DNA of 64,000 nt from Neisseria bergeri (GTDB lineage Bacteria; Pseudomonadota; Gammaproteobacteria; Burkholderiales; Neisseriaceae), in NCBI GenBank assembly GCA_003044455.1, contig POWY01000003.1, positions 124,001-188,000 of the forward strand. Reading direction: 5' to 3'. Both the position numbers and the translations under genes were made by a program. Under the pieces are notes generated by a model. The model was not told where the DNA came from, did not search any database, and saw nothing but the letters and a program-made list of their open reading frames with translations. Position 1 is the first letter of the stretch, and every line of letters begins with the position of its first letter. Positions 8,554-15,552 of this stretch are shown here, piece after piece.

Positions 8554-8591
8554 ATGCCGTCTGAAGCCCGTATCGCAGGTTCAGACGGCAT
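8554..8591 (+). terminator. DUS-pair terminator after the YqeY-like gene
   Basis: ATGCCGTCTGAA (8554-8565) and its inverse (8580-8591) followed by TTTTC. Confidence 0.85.
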
Positions 8592-8708
8592 TTTCATGGT
8601 TTGATGATATTTATAAAAATTTTGCAACACGCTCATGCGCAGCAACTGCCGCTGCTCGTTGGCGTTCTCCTGTTACAATGACCTTGATGGGTCTGTAACA
8701 ATCTGACA

Positions 8709-8734
8709 CCCTGTTGCTACTAGCAACAGGGTTT
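8709..8734 (+). terminator. Strong hairpin with T run ahead of a small ORF
   Basis: CCCTGTTGCTA (8709-8719) and TAGCAACAGGG (8721-8731) are a perfect 11-bp inverted repeat separated by one base, followed by TTTT. It ends 17 bases before the ATG of the small ORF at 8751, with GGAG between. It could terminate upstream transcription or act as an attenuator or stabilising stem for the small ORF's mRNA. A second inverted pair, TGTTACA...TGTAACA, lies just upstream near 8671-8698. Confidence 0.6.
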
Positions 8735-8750
8735 TCCACAGGAGTATTTG

Positions 8751-8912
8751 ATGAATTTTTTTTCAGCACTTTTTGACTCAATTGTTGATTTCATTGTTGA
8801 TTTAACAGAGTTCAAACCTTGGAAAGAAAATGGTATAAAGAGAAAACTAAAAAACTTTTTAACCGTTTTAGTAATTACAGTACTGGGATTTATTTTTTAT
8901 CTTATTATGTAA
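8751..8912 (+). CDS. Small predicted membrane peptide, 53 residues, unknown function
   Basis: The ORF reads MNFFSALFDSIVDFIVDLTE, then a charged middle (KPWKENGIKRKLKN) and a hydrophobic end (FLTVLVITVLGFIFYLIM), that is, one C-terminal membrane segment after an amphipathic start. GGAG lies eight bases before the ATG. The base composition is clearly AT-richer than the neighbouring genes, suggesting acquired DNA. I recognise no family. Alternatives are a chance ORF or a remnant of a mobile element; small hydrophobic peptides of this shape also occur as type I toxins, but no antisense RNA was identified. Confidence 0.5.
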   Translation: MNFFSALFDSIVDFIVDLTEFKPWKENGIKRKLKNFLTVLVITVLGFIFYLIM

Positions 8913-8918
8913 TTCTCG

Positions 8919-9060
8919 CTATCCAATACCCAAACCTATACTCTGCTTCTGCCGCTGTATCTGCCGCTCTGCTTGGCGTTGCTGCTCTATCGCTTGGTTA
9001 GCTGCACCATAATTGCACTCTGATGCTGATGCAATAATGTCCCAATATCGAATCGGCAGG
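8919..9060 (-). pseudogene. Possible fragment of a Gln/Arg-rich coding sequence
   Basis: On the minus strand the stretch reads SECNYGAANQAIEQQRQAERQIQRQKQSIGLGIG before a stop. The biased Q/R/A composition resembles the tail of a real coiled-coil or secreted protein rather than chance sequence, but there is no credible start: upstream it runs into intergenic sequence and a DUS. I treat it as a possible gene remnant beside the small ORF. The rest of 8913-9132 shows nothing identifiable. Confidence 0.25.
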
Positions 9061-9132
9061 GGCAACACGGTTCCGATACGCCGAAACGGGTTTTGCCGAT
9101 AAACGGATTCCGTTTGCGCCCCATCGGACAAA

Positions 9133-9167
9133 ATGCCGTCTGAAACACGATTCCGTTCAGACGGCAT
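9133..9167 (-). terminator. DUS-pair terminator after sspB
   Basis: ATGCCGTCTGAA (9133-9144) pairs with its inverse (9156-9167). It lies four bases behind the sspB stop on the minus strand and is followed there by TTTTG. Confidence 0.85.
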
Positions 9168-9171
9168 AGAT

Positions 9172-9564
9172 TTATTTGACCAATTTCAAGCCTTTTTTGG
9201 CGGGCCTGGGCGCGGTTTCGGCAGAGGTGTTTTCAGACGGCGCGTCGGGGCGGTACTCCTCCAATTCAAACCCCATACCTTCGCCGGTCTCCCGTGCGAA
9301 AAGGCTGAGGACGTGTCCGACAGGTATCCATATGTCGTGCGCCTGTCCGCCGAAACGGGCGGAAAAACTGATCCAATCGTTGTCGATTTGAAGGTTTTGC
9401 GTGGCGGTCGCGCCGATGTTGAGCATAATTTCGTTGTCGCGGACATACTGCATAGGAACGCGCGTGTGTTCGTTGACCCGGACAAGGATGTGCGGTGTGA
9501 GGCTGTTGTCGCTGCACCATTCGCAAAGTGCGCGGAGGATATAGGGTTTGGTGGAAGTAGTCAT
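9172..9564 (-). CDS. sspB: ClpXP protease specificity-enhancing factor SspB
   Basis: SspB delivers ssrA-tagged and other substrates to ClpXP. The 130-residue product begins MTTSTKPYILRALCEWCSDNSLTPHILV and contains MLNIGATATQNLQIDNDWISFSARFGGQAHDIWIPVGHVLSLFARETGEGM, the substrate-binding core. The C-terminal tail ends KKGLKLVK, matching the short motif that docks SspB to ClpX. GGGGAG four bases ahead fixes the start at complement 9564. It follows sspA on the same strand, the usual order. Confidence 0.95.
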   Translation of the reverse strand: MTTSTKPYILRALCEWCSDNSLTPHILVRVNEHTRVPMQYVRDNEIMLNIGATATQNLQIDNDWISFSARFGGQAHDIWIPVGHVLSLFARETGEGMGFELEEYRPDAPSENTSAETAPRPAKKGLKLVK

Positions 9565-9632
9565 AATGCTCCCCATAATGTGCCTGAATATAGAAATGCC
9601 TGAAACCGTCAGGTTTTACAGGCATTTCAAAC

Positions 9633-10238
9633 TTATTTGCGCATCGCCTTTTCCGCAGGTGTCAGCGCGTCGATAAAGGCTTCGCGTTGGAAGATGCGCT
9701 CGGCGTATTTGAGCAGCGGCGCGGCACTTTTGCCCAGTTTGACATCGTAGTGGTCGAGCCGCCACAGCAGCGGGGCCAGGGCGACATCAATCATAGAAAA
9801 ATCTTCGCCGAGAATGTATTTGCTTTTGCTGAACGAAGGGGCGAGCATGGTCAGACCGTTGCCGATGGCTTCGCGCGCTTTTGCCTGTTCCTTGTTGGTG
9901 GCGGCGGGGTTTTCCAACACTTGGACGTGGTTGAACAATTCTTTTTCCATACGGTACAGCACCAGCCGGCCCCGGCCGCGCATAACGGGATCGCCGGGCA
10001 TAAGCTGCGGATGAGGGAAGCGTTCGTCGATGTATTCGTTGATGATGTTGGACTCGTGCAGCACCAAATCGCGCTCGACCAGCACAGGGACTTGGTTGTA
10101 CGGGTTCATGACGGCGAGGTCTTCGGGCTTGTTGTAAATATCGACATCTTTGATTTCAAAATCCATACCTTTTTCGTACAAAACGAAGCGGCAGCGGTGG
10201 CTGAAGGGGCAGGTAATGCCGGAATAGAGGGTCATCAT
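9633..10238 (-). CDS. sspA: Stringent starvation protein A (GST fold)
   Basis: SspA binds RNA polymerase and alters transcription in stress; it has a glutathione-S-transferase fold but no transferase activity in E. coli. The 201-residue product shows the thioredoxin-like N-terminal domain (MTLYSGITCPFSHRCRFVLYEKGMDFEI), the NPYNQVPVLVERDLVLHESNIINEYIDERFPHPQLMP block typical of SspA, and the helical C-terminal domain. It lies 68 bases upstream of sspB, with a hairpin (9595-9627) between them that may reduce read-through. Either of two adjacent ATG codons may start it. Confidence 0.95.
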   Translation of the reverse strand: MMTLYSGITCPFSHRCRFVLYEKGMDFEIKDVDIYNKPEDLAVMNPYNQVPVLVERDLVLHESNIINEYIDERFPHPQLMPGDPVMRGRGRLVLYRMEKELFNHVQVLENPAATNKEQAKAREAIGNGLTMLAPSFSKSKYILGEDFSMIDVALAPLLWRLDHYDVKLGKSAAPLLKYAERIFQREAFIDALTPAEKAMRK

Positions 10239-10339
10239 AATAATTGTCGCTCCTGTGTGATGCCTGTAAAACGGCTGATTTATAAAGGTTTAATCGCGTA
10301 ATTATACGCGATTTCCGGCACTTAATCCAGAAATTCGGC

Positions 10340-12016
10340 TCAATCTGTTGTTTTTAATATATTTTCCCCGGTTTTCCGTATCAGTGCGAACTTACTGTCT
10401 TTGTTGCGCGGGCGCGCACCCTGCCAAACCGTCTGCCAGCCTTGCAGCGCATCCGCGTTTTGGGGCAGGCGGACGATGCGGTAGCGGCATTGTACATCGC
10501 CGACGCGGTGCGGCAATGTGCCGTACTGCGTCCAAACAATCCGCGTGTGCAGGTCGCCGCTGTCTATGCCGATACACTCGATGCCGTCTGAAAGCTCCCA
10601 TTTCAATTCCGGGGAAAGCGATGCCTCCATACTCCGGACGACGGGCGCGTGGCTTTTCGCCGCGTCCAGCCACGGCAGGAACAGCGTCATCAGCAAAGCC
10701 CAGGTCAGGGTAACGCCTGCCGCCCAGTTGGTAACCGCCTGCCTGCCGCGTATGTTTTTCCGGGTAATCGCCCACAGCCACAAGGGTGTGAACAGTACGG
10801 CAACCGCCATCGGAATGGGATCGATATCAGGAACATAATACGGGCTGAAATAGGCGGCACGTTCGGCAAGCTTGGCGGGCCAGCCGTAATTCATCGCAAA
10901 AAAGCCCGTCCACAGGAACACGGCAAACAGTCCGAACGCCATAATGCCGAACCAGTTGACAAACGCCGCCGCGCCGCGCCTCAGGCTGTCCAGTTGCGCC
11001 GCGCCGAACAGGGCGAGCGGCGGCAGCAGCCAAACGAGGTTGTCCTGAAAACGCTGCGGATTGGCGGCGAGCAGCACCAAAACGGCAAGCATCCACACAA
11101 CGCCCAAAATCCCCCAGTCGGTCGAAAACAGGCGCGTGCGGCAAACCGTCCAAACCGCCAGCGGCAGCGCAGGCAATGCAAACCAAAGCAGGTTTTTCAG
11201 ATAGTAAAACAAACTAAATGCCGTCTGAACGTGCCGCACGCCGCCGAACGTACCGAAAACGTGATAGTCGAGCCATTGCGCGAACAGCGCGGGCTGCGTT
11301 TTTGCCAACAGCAGCGGGTAAACGGTCATAAGCGGCAGGGCAAAGGCAAGCGAGGCGACTGCCGTCAACATCAAACGCCTGCTTTGCCACGGACGGAAAA
11401 ACATCAGTACGGGCAAGGGCAGCATCAGGGCAAATACTGCCGGATAAGCTGCCGCCAGCGACATCAGCGTCCAACCCGTACCGAGCAAGAAAGAGGCGGC
11501 AATCACGCGCCGGCGTACCAGCGAGTAGCCGTGCAGCACCAGTCCGGCGGCGGCAAAGGCGGCGGCAGCGGGATTGAGGAAATGGGCAACCGGAATCAGC
11601 CCGATACAGCCGATAAGGATTAAAACAACGCTGCGCCCGTGGTGTCTGCCCAAAAAGTTGAAACCGGCAAAGCCGCAGGAAGTCAGCCCGACAACGGCGA
11701 AAAACACGCCGGCAAAGCGTGCGGCATCATACGGGTCGGCAGCCCACGGCGACAGCAAATGTTTGAACGCGGCGGCAACCCAAAGATACACGGGCGGTAT
11801 GCCGAAATCGGCATTCCCGAACAGATGGGCAACCAAGGGGGTGGGGCTGCCTGCCAATGCTTCGACGGCGGTATAGACGGCAGGTTCGTCAGGATTCCAC
11901 AAATCGTGGGAAAACACGCCGGGCCACAACCAGGCAAACGCCATCAACAGCAGCAGCCACGGCTTTTCGTGGGTTTTGGCGGGCGGGCGGGCATCGGGCG
12001 GGGTATAGGTCAGCAT
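10340..12016 (-). CDS. Membrane glycosyltransferase of the ArnT/PMT superfamily
   Basis: The 558-residue product is a polytopic membrane protein with about 12 hydrophobic segments. Its first periplasmic loop, SHDLWNPDEPAVYTAVEAL (about 35-55), carries the Asp-Glu pair typical of the lipid-linked-sugar-using PMT/ArnT (GT-C) superfamily, and its C-terminal part is a soluble domain. The donor and acceptor are unknown; an ArnT-type role on lipid A is not shown by the sequence. The start (MLTYTPPDARPP, complement 12016) is the most plausible methionine, but its ribosome-binding site is poor. The cadD unit lies directly upstream and may have displaced the native promoter. Confidence 0.75.
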   Translation of the reverse strand: MLTYTPPDARPPAKTHEKPWLLLLMAFAWLWPGVFSHDLWNPDEPAVYTAVEALAGSPTPLVAHLFGNADFGIPPVYLWVAAAFKHLLSPWAADPYDAARFAGVFFAVVGLTSCGFAGFNFLGRHHGRSVVLILIGCIGLIPVAHFLNPAAAAFAAAGLVLHGYSLVRRRVIAASFLLGTGWTLMSLAAAYPAVFALMLPLPVLMFFRPWQSRRLMLTAVASLAFALPLMTVYPLLLAKTQPALFAQWLDYHVFGTFGGVRHVQTAFSLFYYLKNLLWFALPALPLAVWTVCRTRLFSTDWGILGVVWMLAVLVLLAANPQRFQDNLVWLLPPLALFGAAQLDSLRRGAAAFVNWFGIMAFGLFAVFLWTGFFAMNYGWPAKLAERAAYFSPYYVPDIDPIPMAVAVLFTPLWLWAITRKNIRGRQAVTNWAAGVTLTWALLMTLFLPWLDAAKSHAPVVRSMEASLSPELKWELSDGIECIGIDSGDLHTRIVWTQYGTLPHRVGDVQCRYRIVRLPQNADALQGWQTVWQGARPRNKDSKFALIRKTGENILKTTD

Positions 12017-12122
12017 AAGCGTGAGAAGAAATGGACGGATTGCCAAGTGTAGCAAATATTCGCACAAAGGTCGTGCAGAGACTGCTTCAGACGGCATCAG
12101 ACACAAAAAGACCGGCAACAAA

Positions 12123-12145
12123 AAAGACTGCACAGGGCAGTCTTT
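12123..12145 (-). terminator. Intrinsic terminator of cadD
   Basis: On the minus strand AAAGACTGC and GCAGTCTTT form a 9-bp stem with a five-base loop, followed by TTTTTTG. It is 17 bases behind the cadD stop. It is not built from DUS, unlike most terminators here. Confidence 0.8.
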
Positions 12146-12161
12146 GCAGATACTATCTTTT

Positions 12162-12791
12162 TCATAATATTTTTTCCCGGCCCAACACAGTCCATAGCAT
12201 ATCAAAACTGTTGTTTCCAATCAGGATATATATCCCCAATCCTAAATAAACAACGGCAACAAACCATCTGCTATATTTTTCCAAAGTTTCTCCGACAGAA
12301 GGGACTTGTGCCAATTTTTGGGCAGAAAAAACCAAGAGATAAATCATGACTAGAAAGGTAAGTAAAGCCACTATCAAATTCGCTAAATTTAAGGTAGTAA
12401 AATATGGGACAAAGACACCAATATTGTCAGCACCACAACTTGCAAAAGTAATCATAGCGACTAGAAAAATCAGGTTTTTATTATCTTTGCGCAAACCCTC
12501 TTTGGCAATAGCCTCTCCATCAGAATCTCCTAAAAGCAAAACTTTGATGCCTAGGAAAATTGGAATAAAGCCGAGCAAACCTAAAATCTCTTTACTAGGA
12601 ATATAATCTAAGACAAATGCAAAAAGCAAACTTAGCAATATCAGACTAACAGAGCCTAGAAATTGTCCTAAATAGATGTTAATGATGTCTTTTCTGCTTT
12701 TTCTTTTGGCAAAAAATAACATTAGGATAATAAGTAAGTCTACGGCTGTCCCAGAATACAGGATTATTGAAGTAACGACATTTTGAATCAT
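12162..12791 (-). CDS. cadD: CadD-family cadmium resistance transporter
   Basis: CadD proteins are small membrane transporters that confer cadmium resistance in staphylococci and streptococci. The 209-residue product has five or six membrane segments with MIQNVVTSIILYSGTAVDLLIILMLFF at the start and the family block LIFLVAMITFASCGADNIGVFVPYF (about 110-135, with a metal-suited Cys). The coding sequence is much richer in A and T than its neighbours and lacks DUS. It carries its own promoter, a CadC-like operator and its own terminator, but no cadC/cadX regulator. Together this indicates transfer from a Gram-positive donor. The start at complement 12791 is favoured; an ATG four codons upstream is possible. 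Confidence 0.85.
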   Translation of the reverse strand: MIQNVVTSIILYSGTAVDLLIILMLFFAKRKSRKDIINIYLGQFLGSVSLILLSLLFAFVLDYIPSKEILGLLGFIPIFLGIKVLLLGDSDGEAIAKEGLRKDNKNLIFLVAMITFASCGADNIGVFVPYFTTLNLANLIVALLTFLVMIYLLVFSAQKLAQVPSVGETLEKYSRWFVAVVYLGLGIYILIGNNSFDMLWTVLGREKIL

Positions 12792-12801
12792 AAAACATCT
12801 C

Positions 12802-12821
12802 ATTCAAATATATTTTTGAAT
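12802..12821. promoter_or_regulatory. CadC/CadX-like operator of cadD
   Basis: ATTCAAA (12802-12808) and TTTGAAT (12815-12821) are perfect inverted arms six bases apart, with a further ATTCAAA at 12825-12830 nearby. The pattern and its place between promoter and start match the operators bound by ArsR/SmtB-family cadmium sensors of Gram-positive cad operons. This is inference from motif resemblance. Confidence 0.6.
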
Positions 12822-12823
12822 GT

Positions 12824-12852
12824 ATTCAAACATTAAACCTTGTAGATGTCAA
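12824..12852 (-). promoter_or_regulatory. Sigma-70 promoter of cadD
   Basis: Perfect -35 TTGACA (complement 12847-12852), 17-base spacer, -10 TTGAAT (complement 12824-12829). The -10 box abuts the inverted-repeat operator, so a bound repressor would block initiation. Confidence 0.65.
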
Positions 12853-12869
12853 CTTCAACCCCGTCAAAA

Positions 12870-13024
12870 TATAGTGGATTAACAAAAACCAGTACGGCGT
12901 TGCCTCGTCTTAGCTCAAAGAGAACGATTCTCTAAGGTGCTGAAGCACCAAGTGAATCGGTTCCGTACTATTTGTACTGTCTGCGGCTTCGTCGCCTTGT
13001 CCTGATTTTTGTTAATCCACTATA
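12870..13024. repeat. Full-length Correia element, inverted relative to the 2535 copy
   Basis: A 155-bp CREE with intact TATAGTGGATTAAC and GTTAATCCACTATA ends. It lies between the cadD promoter and the rpmE terminator, so it marks one edge of the cadD insertion. Confidence 0.95.
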
Positions 13025-13056
13025 TAGATAAGAAGTCAGTGTGCCAAATATTAAAA

Positions 13057-13085
13057 AGCCCTGCCATCGAAATGATGGCAGGGCT
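13057..13085 (-). terminator. Intrinsic terminator of rpmE
   Basis: AGCCCTGCCATC (13057-13068) and GATGGCAGGGCT (13074-13085) form a 12-bp GC-rich stem; on the minus strand it is followed by TTTTTAAT. Confidence 0.9.
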
Positions 13086-13105
13086 TAATTCTTGCAAAGC
13101 GGCAA

Positions 13106-13321
13106 TCAGCGTTTGAACAGGTTGCCGAATTTGTTGTTGAATTTGTCCACGCGGCCGGTGGTATCGACGATTTTTTGGGTGCCGGTATAGAACGGGTGGC
13201 ACAGGGAGCAAACCTCGATGTTGAAGTTTTCTTTTTCCATCGCGGATTTGGTTACAAATTTGTTGCCGCAAGAGCAGGTAACGTTAACTTCGTGGTAGTT
13301 CGGGTGAATACCTTGTTTCAT
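13106..13321 (-). CDS. rpmE: 50S ribosomal protein L31
   Basis: L31 bridges the two ribosomal subunits. The 71-residue product [47 protein letters not shown]... keeps the zinc-binding cysteines (CSCG and CSLC), so it is the zinc-containing C+ form that can release zinc when replaced by a C- paralogue. No paralogue is in this window. The start is set at the family's MKQGIHP; GGAAATCAA precedes it. Confidence 0.97.
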   Translation of the reverse strand: MKQGIHPNYHEVNVTCSCGNKFVTKSAMEKENFNIEVCSLCHPFYTGTQKIVDTTGRVDKFNNKFGNLFKR

Positions 13322-13456
13322 TTGATTTCCTTTCAAAAAAGCGGGCATAGGGGATGTACCTATGCTACAGACAAGTTCGACATTCTCTCTATTTTCTGTT
13401 GTTACGTCAAGAGTATATTCGATAAAATGCAAAAAGGTTACTCTGAAGGAGGTTTT

Positions 13457-13972
13457 ATGAGGGTGAAGTTTTTTTCCCTGCTGCTGCGCTTCGCCGGTTC
13501 CCTATTGCCGCCGTCTCATATGCGCGGCATCGGCATCATCGGCAAAAGCGTACGCGTATTTCTGGCACGGCGGGTTTCTCCGCATATCGGACGCGGAGTC
13601 AATATCGAACGCGGGGCGTATGTGTTTCCGGATACGGTTTTGGGCGACGGCTCGGGCATCGGGGTAAACTGTGAAATCTGCCGTGGGCTGGTGGTTGGCA
13701 AAAATGTGATGATGGGGCCGGAATGCCTGTTCTATTCAACCAACCACAAGTTTGACCGTGAAAACAAACGCTTTGAGGGCTACACGGAAATCCGTCCGAT
13801 TACGTTGGAGGACGATGTCTGGCTGGGGCGCAGGGTGATTGTGATGGCGGGCGTAACCGTCGGACGCGGTTCGGTCGTGGGCGCAGGCGCGGTGGTTACA
13901 AAAGACATTCCGCCCTACTCTTTGGCGGCAGGCAATCCGGCAGTGGTGAAAAAGAATCTGCTGGATGATTAA
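13457..13972 (+). CDS. Hexapeptide-repeat acyltransferase (LacA/NodL/WcaF type)
   Basis: The 171-residue product folds as a left-handed beta helix: [32 protein letters not shown] and [46 protein letters not shown] are classic hexapeptide repeats of O-acetyltransferases. The catalytic-type His is present in [11 protein letters not shown]. The acceptor is unknown; surface polysaccharide or LOS modification is possible but not shown. AAGGAGG six bases ahead of the ATG at 13457 is one of the best ribosome-binding sites here. It is divergent from rpmE and is followed by a lone DUS and a CREE. Confidence 0.85.
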   Translation: MRVKFFSLLLRFAGSLLPPSHMRGIGIIGKSVRVFLARRVSPHIGRGVNIERGAYVFPDTVLGDGSGIGVNCEICRGLVVGKNVMMGPECLFYSTNHKFDRENKRFEGYTEIRPITLEDDVWLGRRVIVMAGVTVGRGSVVGAGAVVTKDIPPYSLAAGNPAVVKKNLLDD

Positions 13973-14003
13973 ATGCCGTCTGAACGTGTCGGGGCGGATA
14001 ATC

Positions 14004-14147
14004 TATAGTGGATTAACAAAAATCAGGACAAGGCGATAAAGCCGCAGACAGTACAAATGATTTACTTGGTGCTTCAGCACCTTAGAGAATCGTTCTCTTT
14101 GAGCTAAGGCGAGGCAACGCTGTACTGGTTTTTGTTAATCCACTATA
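14004..14147. repeat. Correia element with small internal deletion
   Basis: A 144-bp CREE with intact ends. Compared with the other full copies here, the block around GTACGGAACCGATTCAC is shortened by about 11 bases. It stands between the acyltransferase and the convergent tlpA. Confidence 0.93.
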
Positions 14148-14197
14148 AAAAAACAGGAACATCGTTCCTGCTTTTTTTTGCGCTTCAGACGGCATCG

Positions 14198-14686
14198 CTA
14201 TTGTGCCAGCGCGGTATCGATTTCTTGGTAGAGTTTGCCGAAATCGGGTTCGCCGACATAAGTTTTGAGAATTTCTCCTTTTTTGCCGATAAGGACGGAA
14301 GTTGGATAAACCTGTGTGCCGAACGCCTGTCCGACGGCTTTATCCGCATCATACATGACGGCAAACGGCAAACCGTAGTCTTTGACATATTGGCGGACGC
14401 TTTCTATCGGATCGATGGGCTGGGCAACGGCGAGGACTTGGAAATCTTTATTTTTGTAGTCGTTTGCCGTTTTGATGACTTTGGGCATTTCGCTCACACA
14501 ACCCGGACAGGAGGGAAACCAAAAATTAATCAGGGTTACTTTGCCTTGCAGGTCGGCGTTGGAAACGGTTTTTCCGTGCAGGTCGGGCAGGGAGAAGGCG
14601 GGCGCGGTTTTGCTGTCGGGGGTGAGGACGATGGCAAGGAGGATGCCGATCAGTGCGACGGCGGCGGCGGTGAGTATTTTTTTCAT
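14198..14686 (-). CDS. tlpA: TlpA-type thiol:disulfide protein
   Basis: The 162-residue product has an N-terminal membrane anchor (MKKILTAAAVALIGILLAIVL) and a periplasmic thioredoxin domain with the active-site pair FWFPSCPGC (Cys 60 and 63) and the cis-proline loop VYPTSVLI. TlpA/ResA-like proteins reduce disulfides in the periplasm, for instance in cytochrome maturation or for MsrAB. It overlaps the thioesterase gene upstream by four bases (ATGA), so it ends a three-gene unit. The extension of the open frame upstream lies inside that gene and is ignored. Confidence 0.88.
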   Translation of the reverse strand: MKKILTAAAVALIGILLAIVLTPDSKTAPAFSLPDLHGKTVSNADLQGKVTLINFWFPSCPGCVSEMPKVIKTANDYKNKDFQVLAVAQPIDPIESVRQYVKDYGLPFAVMYDADKAVGQAFGTQVYPTSVLIGKKGEILKTYVGEPDFGKLYQEIDTALAQ

Positions 14687-15066
14687 TCGGACAAGGCTTC
14701 CAGTGCGCGGGCAAGGGTGGCGGGCAGGCTGACGGTGCGTTGTGTGGCGGCGTGGACGGGCATCAGGGTGATGTCGGCTTCTGCGGCGGTTTTGCCGTTT
14801 GGCAGTGTAATCTTCTGAGTCAGCACAATGCGGCGCGTACCCGGGGTTTTCAGACGGCATGAAAACTGCAATACGTCGCCTTCGACGGCGGGACGGCTGT
14901 ATCGGATGTCGATGCGGGCGACAATCAGTATGAGGCCTGCCAACTCGTGCAGCAGTCCGCGTTCTTCAAAAAACGCCCAGCGCGCTTCTTCGAGAAATTC
15001 GAGGTAGCGCGCATTGTTGACATGACCGTAGCCGTCGAGATGGTAGTTGCGGACGGTCAGCTTCAT
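14683..15066 (-). CDS. YbgC/4HBT-type acyl-CoA thioesterase
   Basis: The 127-residue product has the hotdog-fold 4-hydroxybenzoyl-CoA thioesterase pattern: VRNYHLDGYGHVNNARYLEFLEEARWAFFEERG at the N terminus, where the catalytic Asp/His/Asn cluster sits, and DIRYSRPAVEGDVLQFSC in the middle. It probably hydrolyses acyl-CoA or acyl-ACP thioesters; the substrate is unknown. Its start overlaps the stop of the preceding gene by one base (TGATG) and its end overlaps tlpA by four, so all three are coupled. Confidence 0.85.
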   Translation of the reverse strand: MKLTVRNYHLDGYGHVNNARYLEFLEEARWAFFEERGLLHELAGLILIVARIDIRYSRPAVEGDVLQFSCRLKTPGTRRIVLTQKITLPNGKTAAEADITLMPVHAATQRTVSLPATLARALEALSE

Positions 15067-15428
15067 CAGTTCAGGTTGATGGGTTGGAAGGCTTCGCGGG
15101 CAAGCGGTTCGTGTTCGAGGTCGGTGATGACGGTAGAAAGCTGGATGTCGAACCATTCGTTGAAAATGTCGGCATCGAGCGCAGGCCACTCGCGTTCGTC
15201 TTCGCACCAGTCGGCAAGTTCGGCGGCGAAAATGTCTTCAAAACGGGCTTCGATTTCGTCCCATACTTCGTCGGCGGTTTCACACGGGCGGACAAGGTAG
15301 GAATTGGCATCGGCTTGGATGTCTTCGAGGGTCAGTCCGTCGAGGTGGTTGCCCGGCAGGGTTTGCAGCCAGTTCCAGAAGGGTTCAAGCGGAATGAGGA
15401 CGAATACGCTGCGGTTGACTTCGTACAT
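15066..15428 (-). CDS. Conserved acidic protein of unknown function, 120 residues
   Basis: The product (MYEVNRSVFVLIPLEPFWNWLQTLPGNHLDGLTLEDIQADANSYLVRP...) is strongly acidic, rich in Trp and Glu/Asp, and has no signal peptide or membrane segment, so it is likely cytoplasmic. I do not recognise a named family with certainty. It is the first gene of the unit with the thioesterase and tlpA, and a DUS-pair terminator separates it from mlaA upstream. GGAAAAACC ahead of the ATG at complement 15428 is a usable ribosome-binding site. Confidence 0.75.
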   Translation of the reverse strand: MYEVNRSVFVLIPLEPFWNWLQTLPGNHLDGLTLEDIQADANSYLVRPCETADEVWDEIEARFEDIFAAELADWCEDEREWPALDADIFNEWFDIQLSTVITDLEHEPLAREAFQPINLN

Positions 15429-15516
15429 GGTTTTTCCTTTGCTGTCGCGCGGTATGCGCAAAAAAGGGATTATAGCCCAATCTGTAGTGTCGGACTGTCC
15501 GTTCCGACAGAAGGGA

Positions 15517-15548
15517 ATGCCGTCCGAACACGGATTTTCAGACGGCAT
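15517..15548 (-). terminator. DUS-pair terminator after mlaA
   Basis: A DUS arm with one variant base (ATGCCGTCCGAA, 15517-15528) and a perfect arm (TTCAGACGGCAT, 15537-15548) form a stem with one G-T pair, just behind the mlaA stop on the minus strand. Confidence 0.8.
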
Positions 15549-15552
15549 GGCT

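Noticed and set aside
8819-9001. Plus-strand ORF of 60 codons overlapping the 53-residue ORF
   Set aside because: It lies in another frame of the better-supported small ORF, has no ribosome-binding site and a hybrid composition.
10649-11623. Plus-strand ORF of 324 codons opposite the membrane glycosyltransferase
   Set aside because: Arg/Gln-rich antisense shadow of a hydrophobic membrane protein; no start signal.
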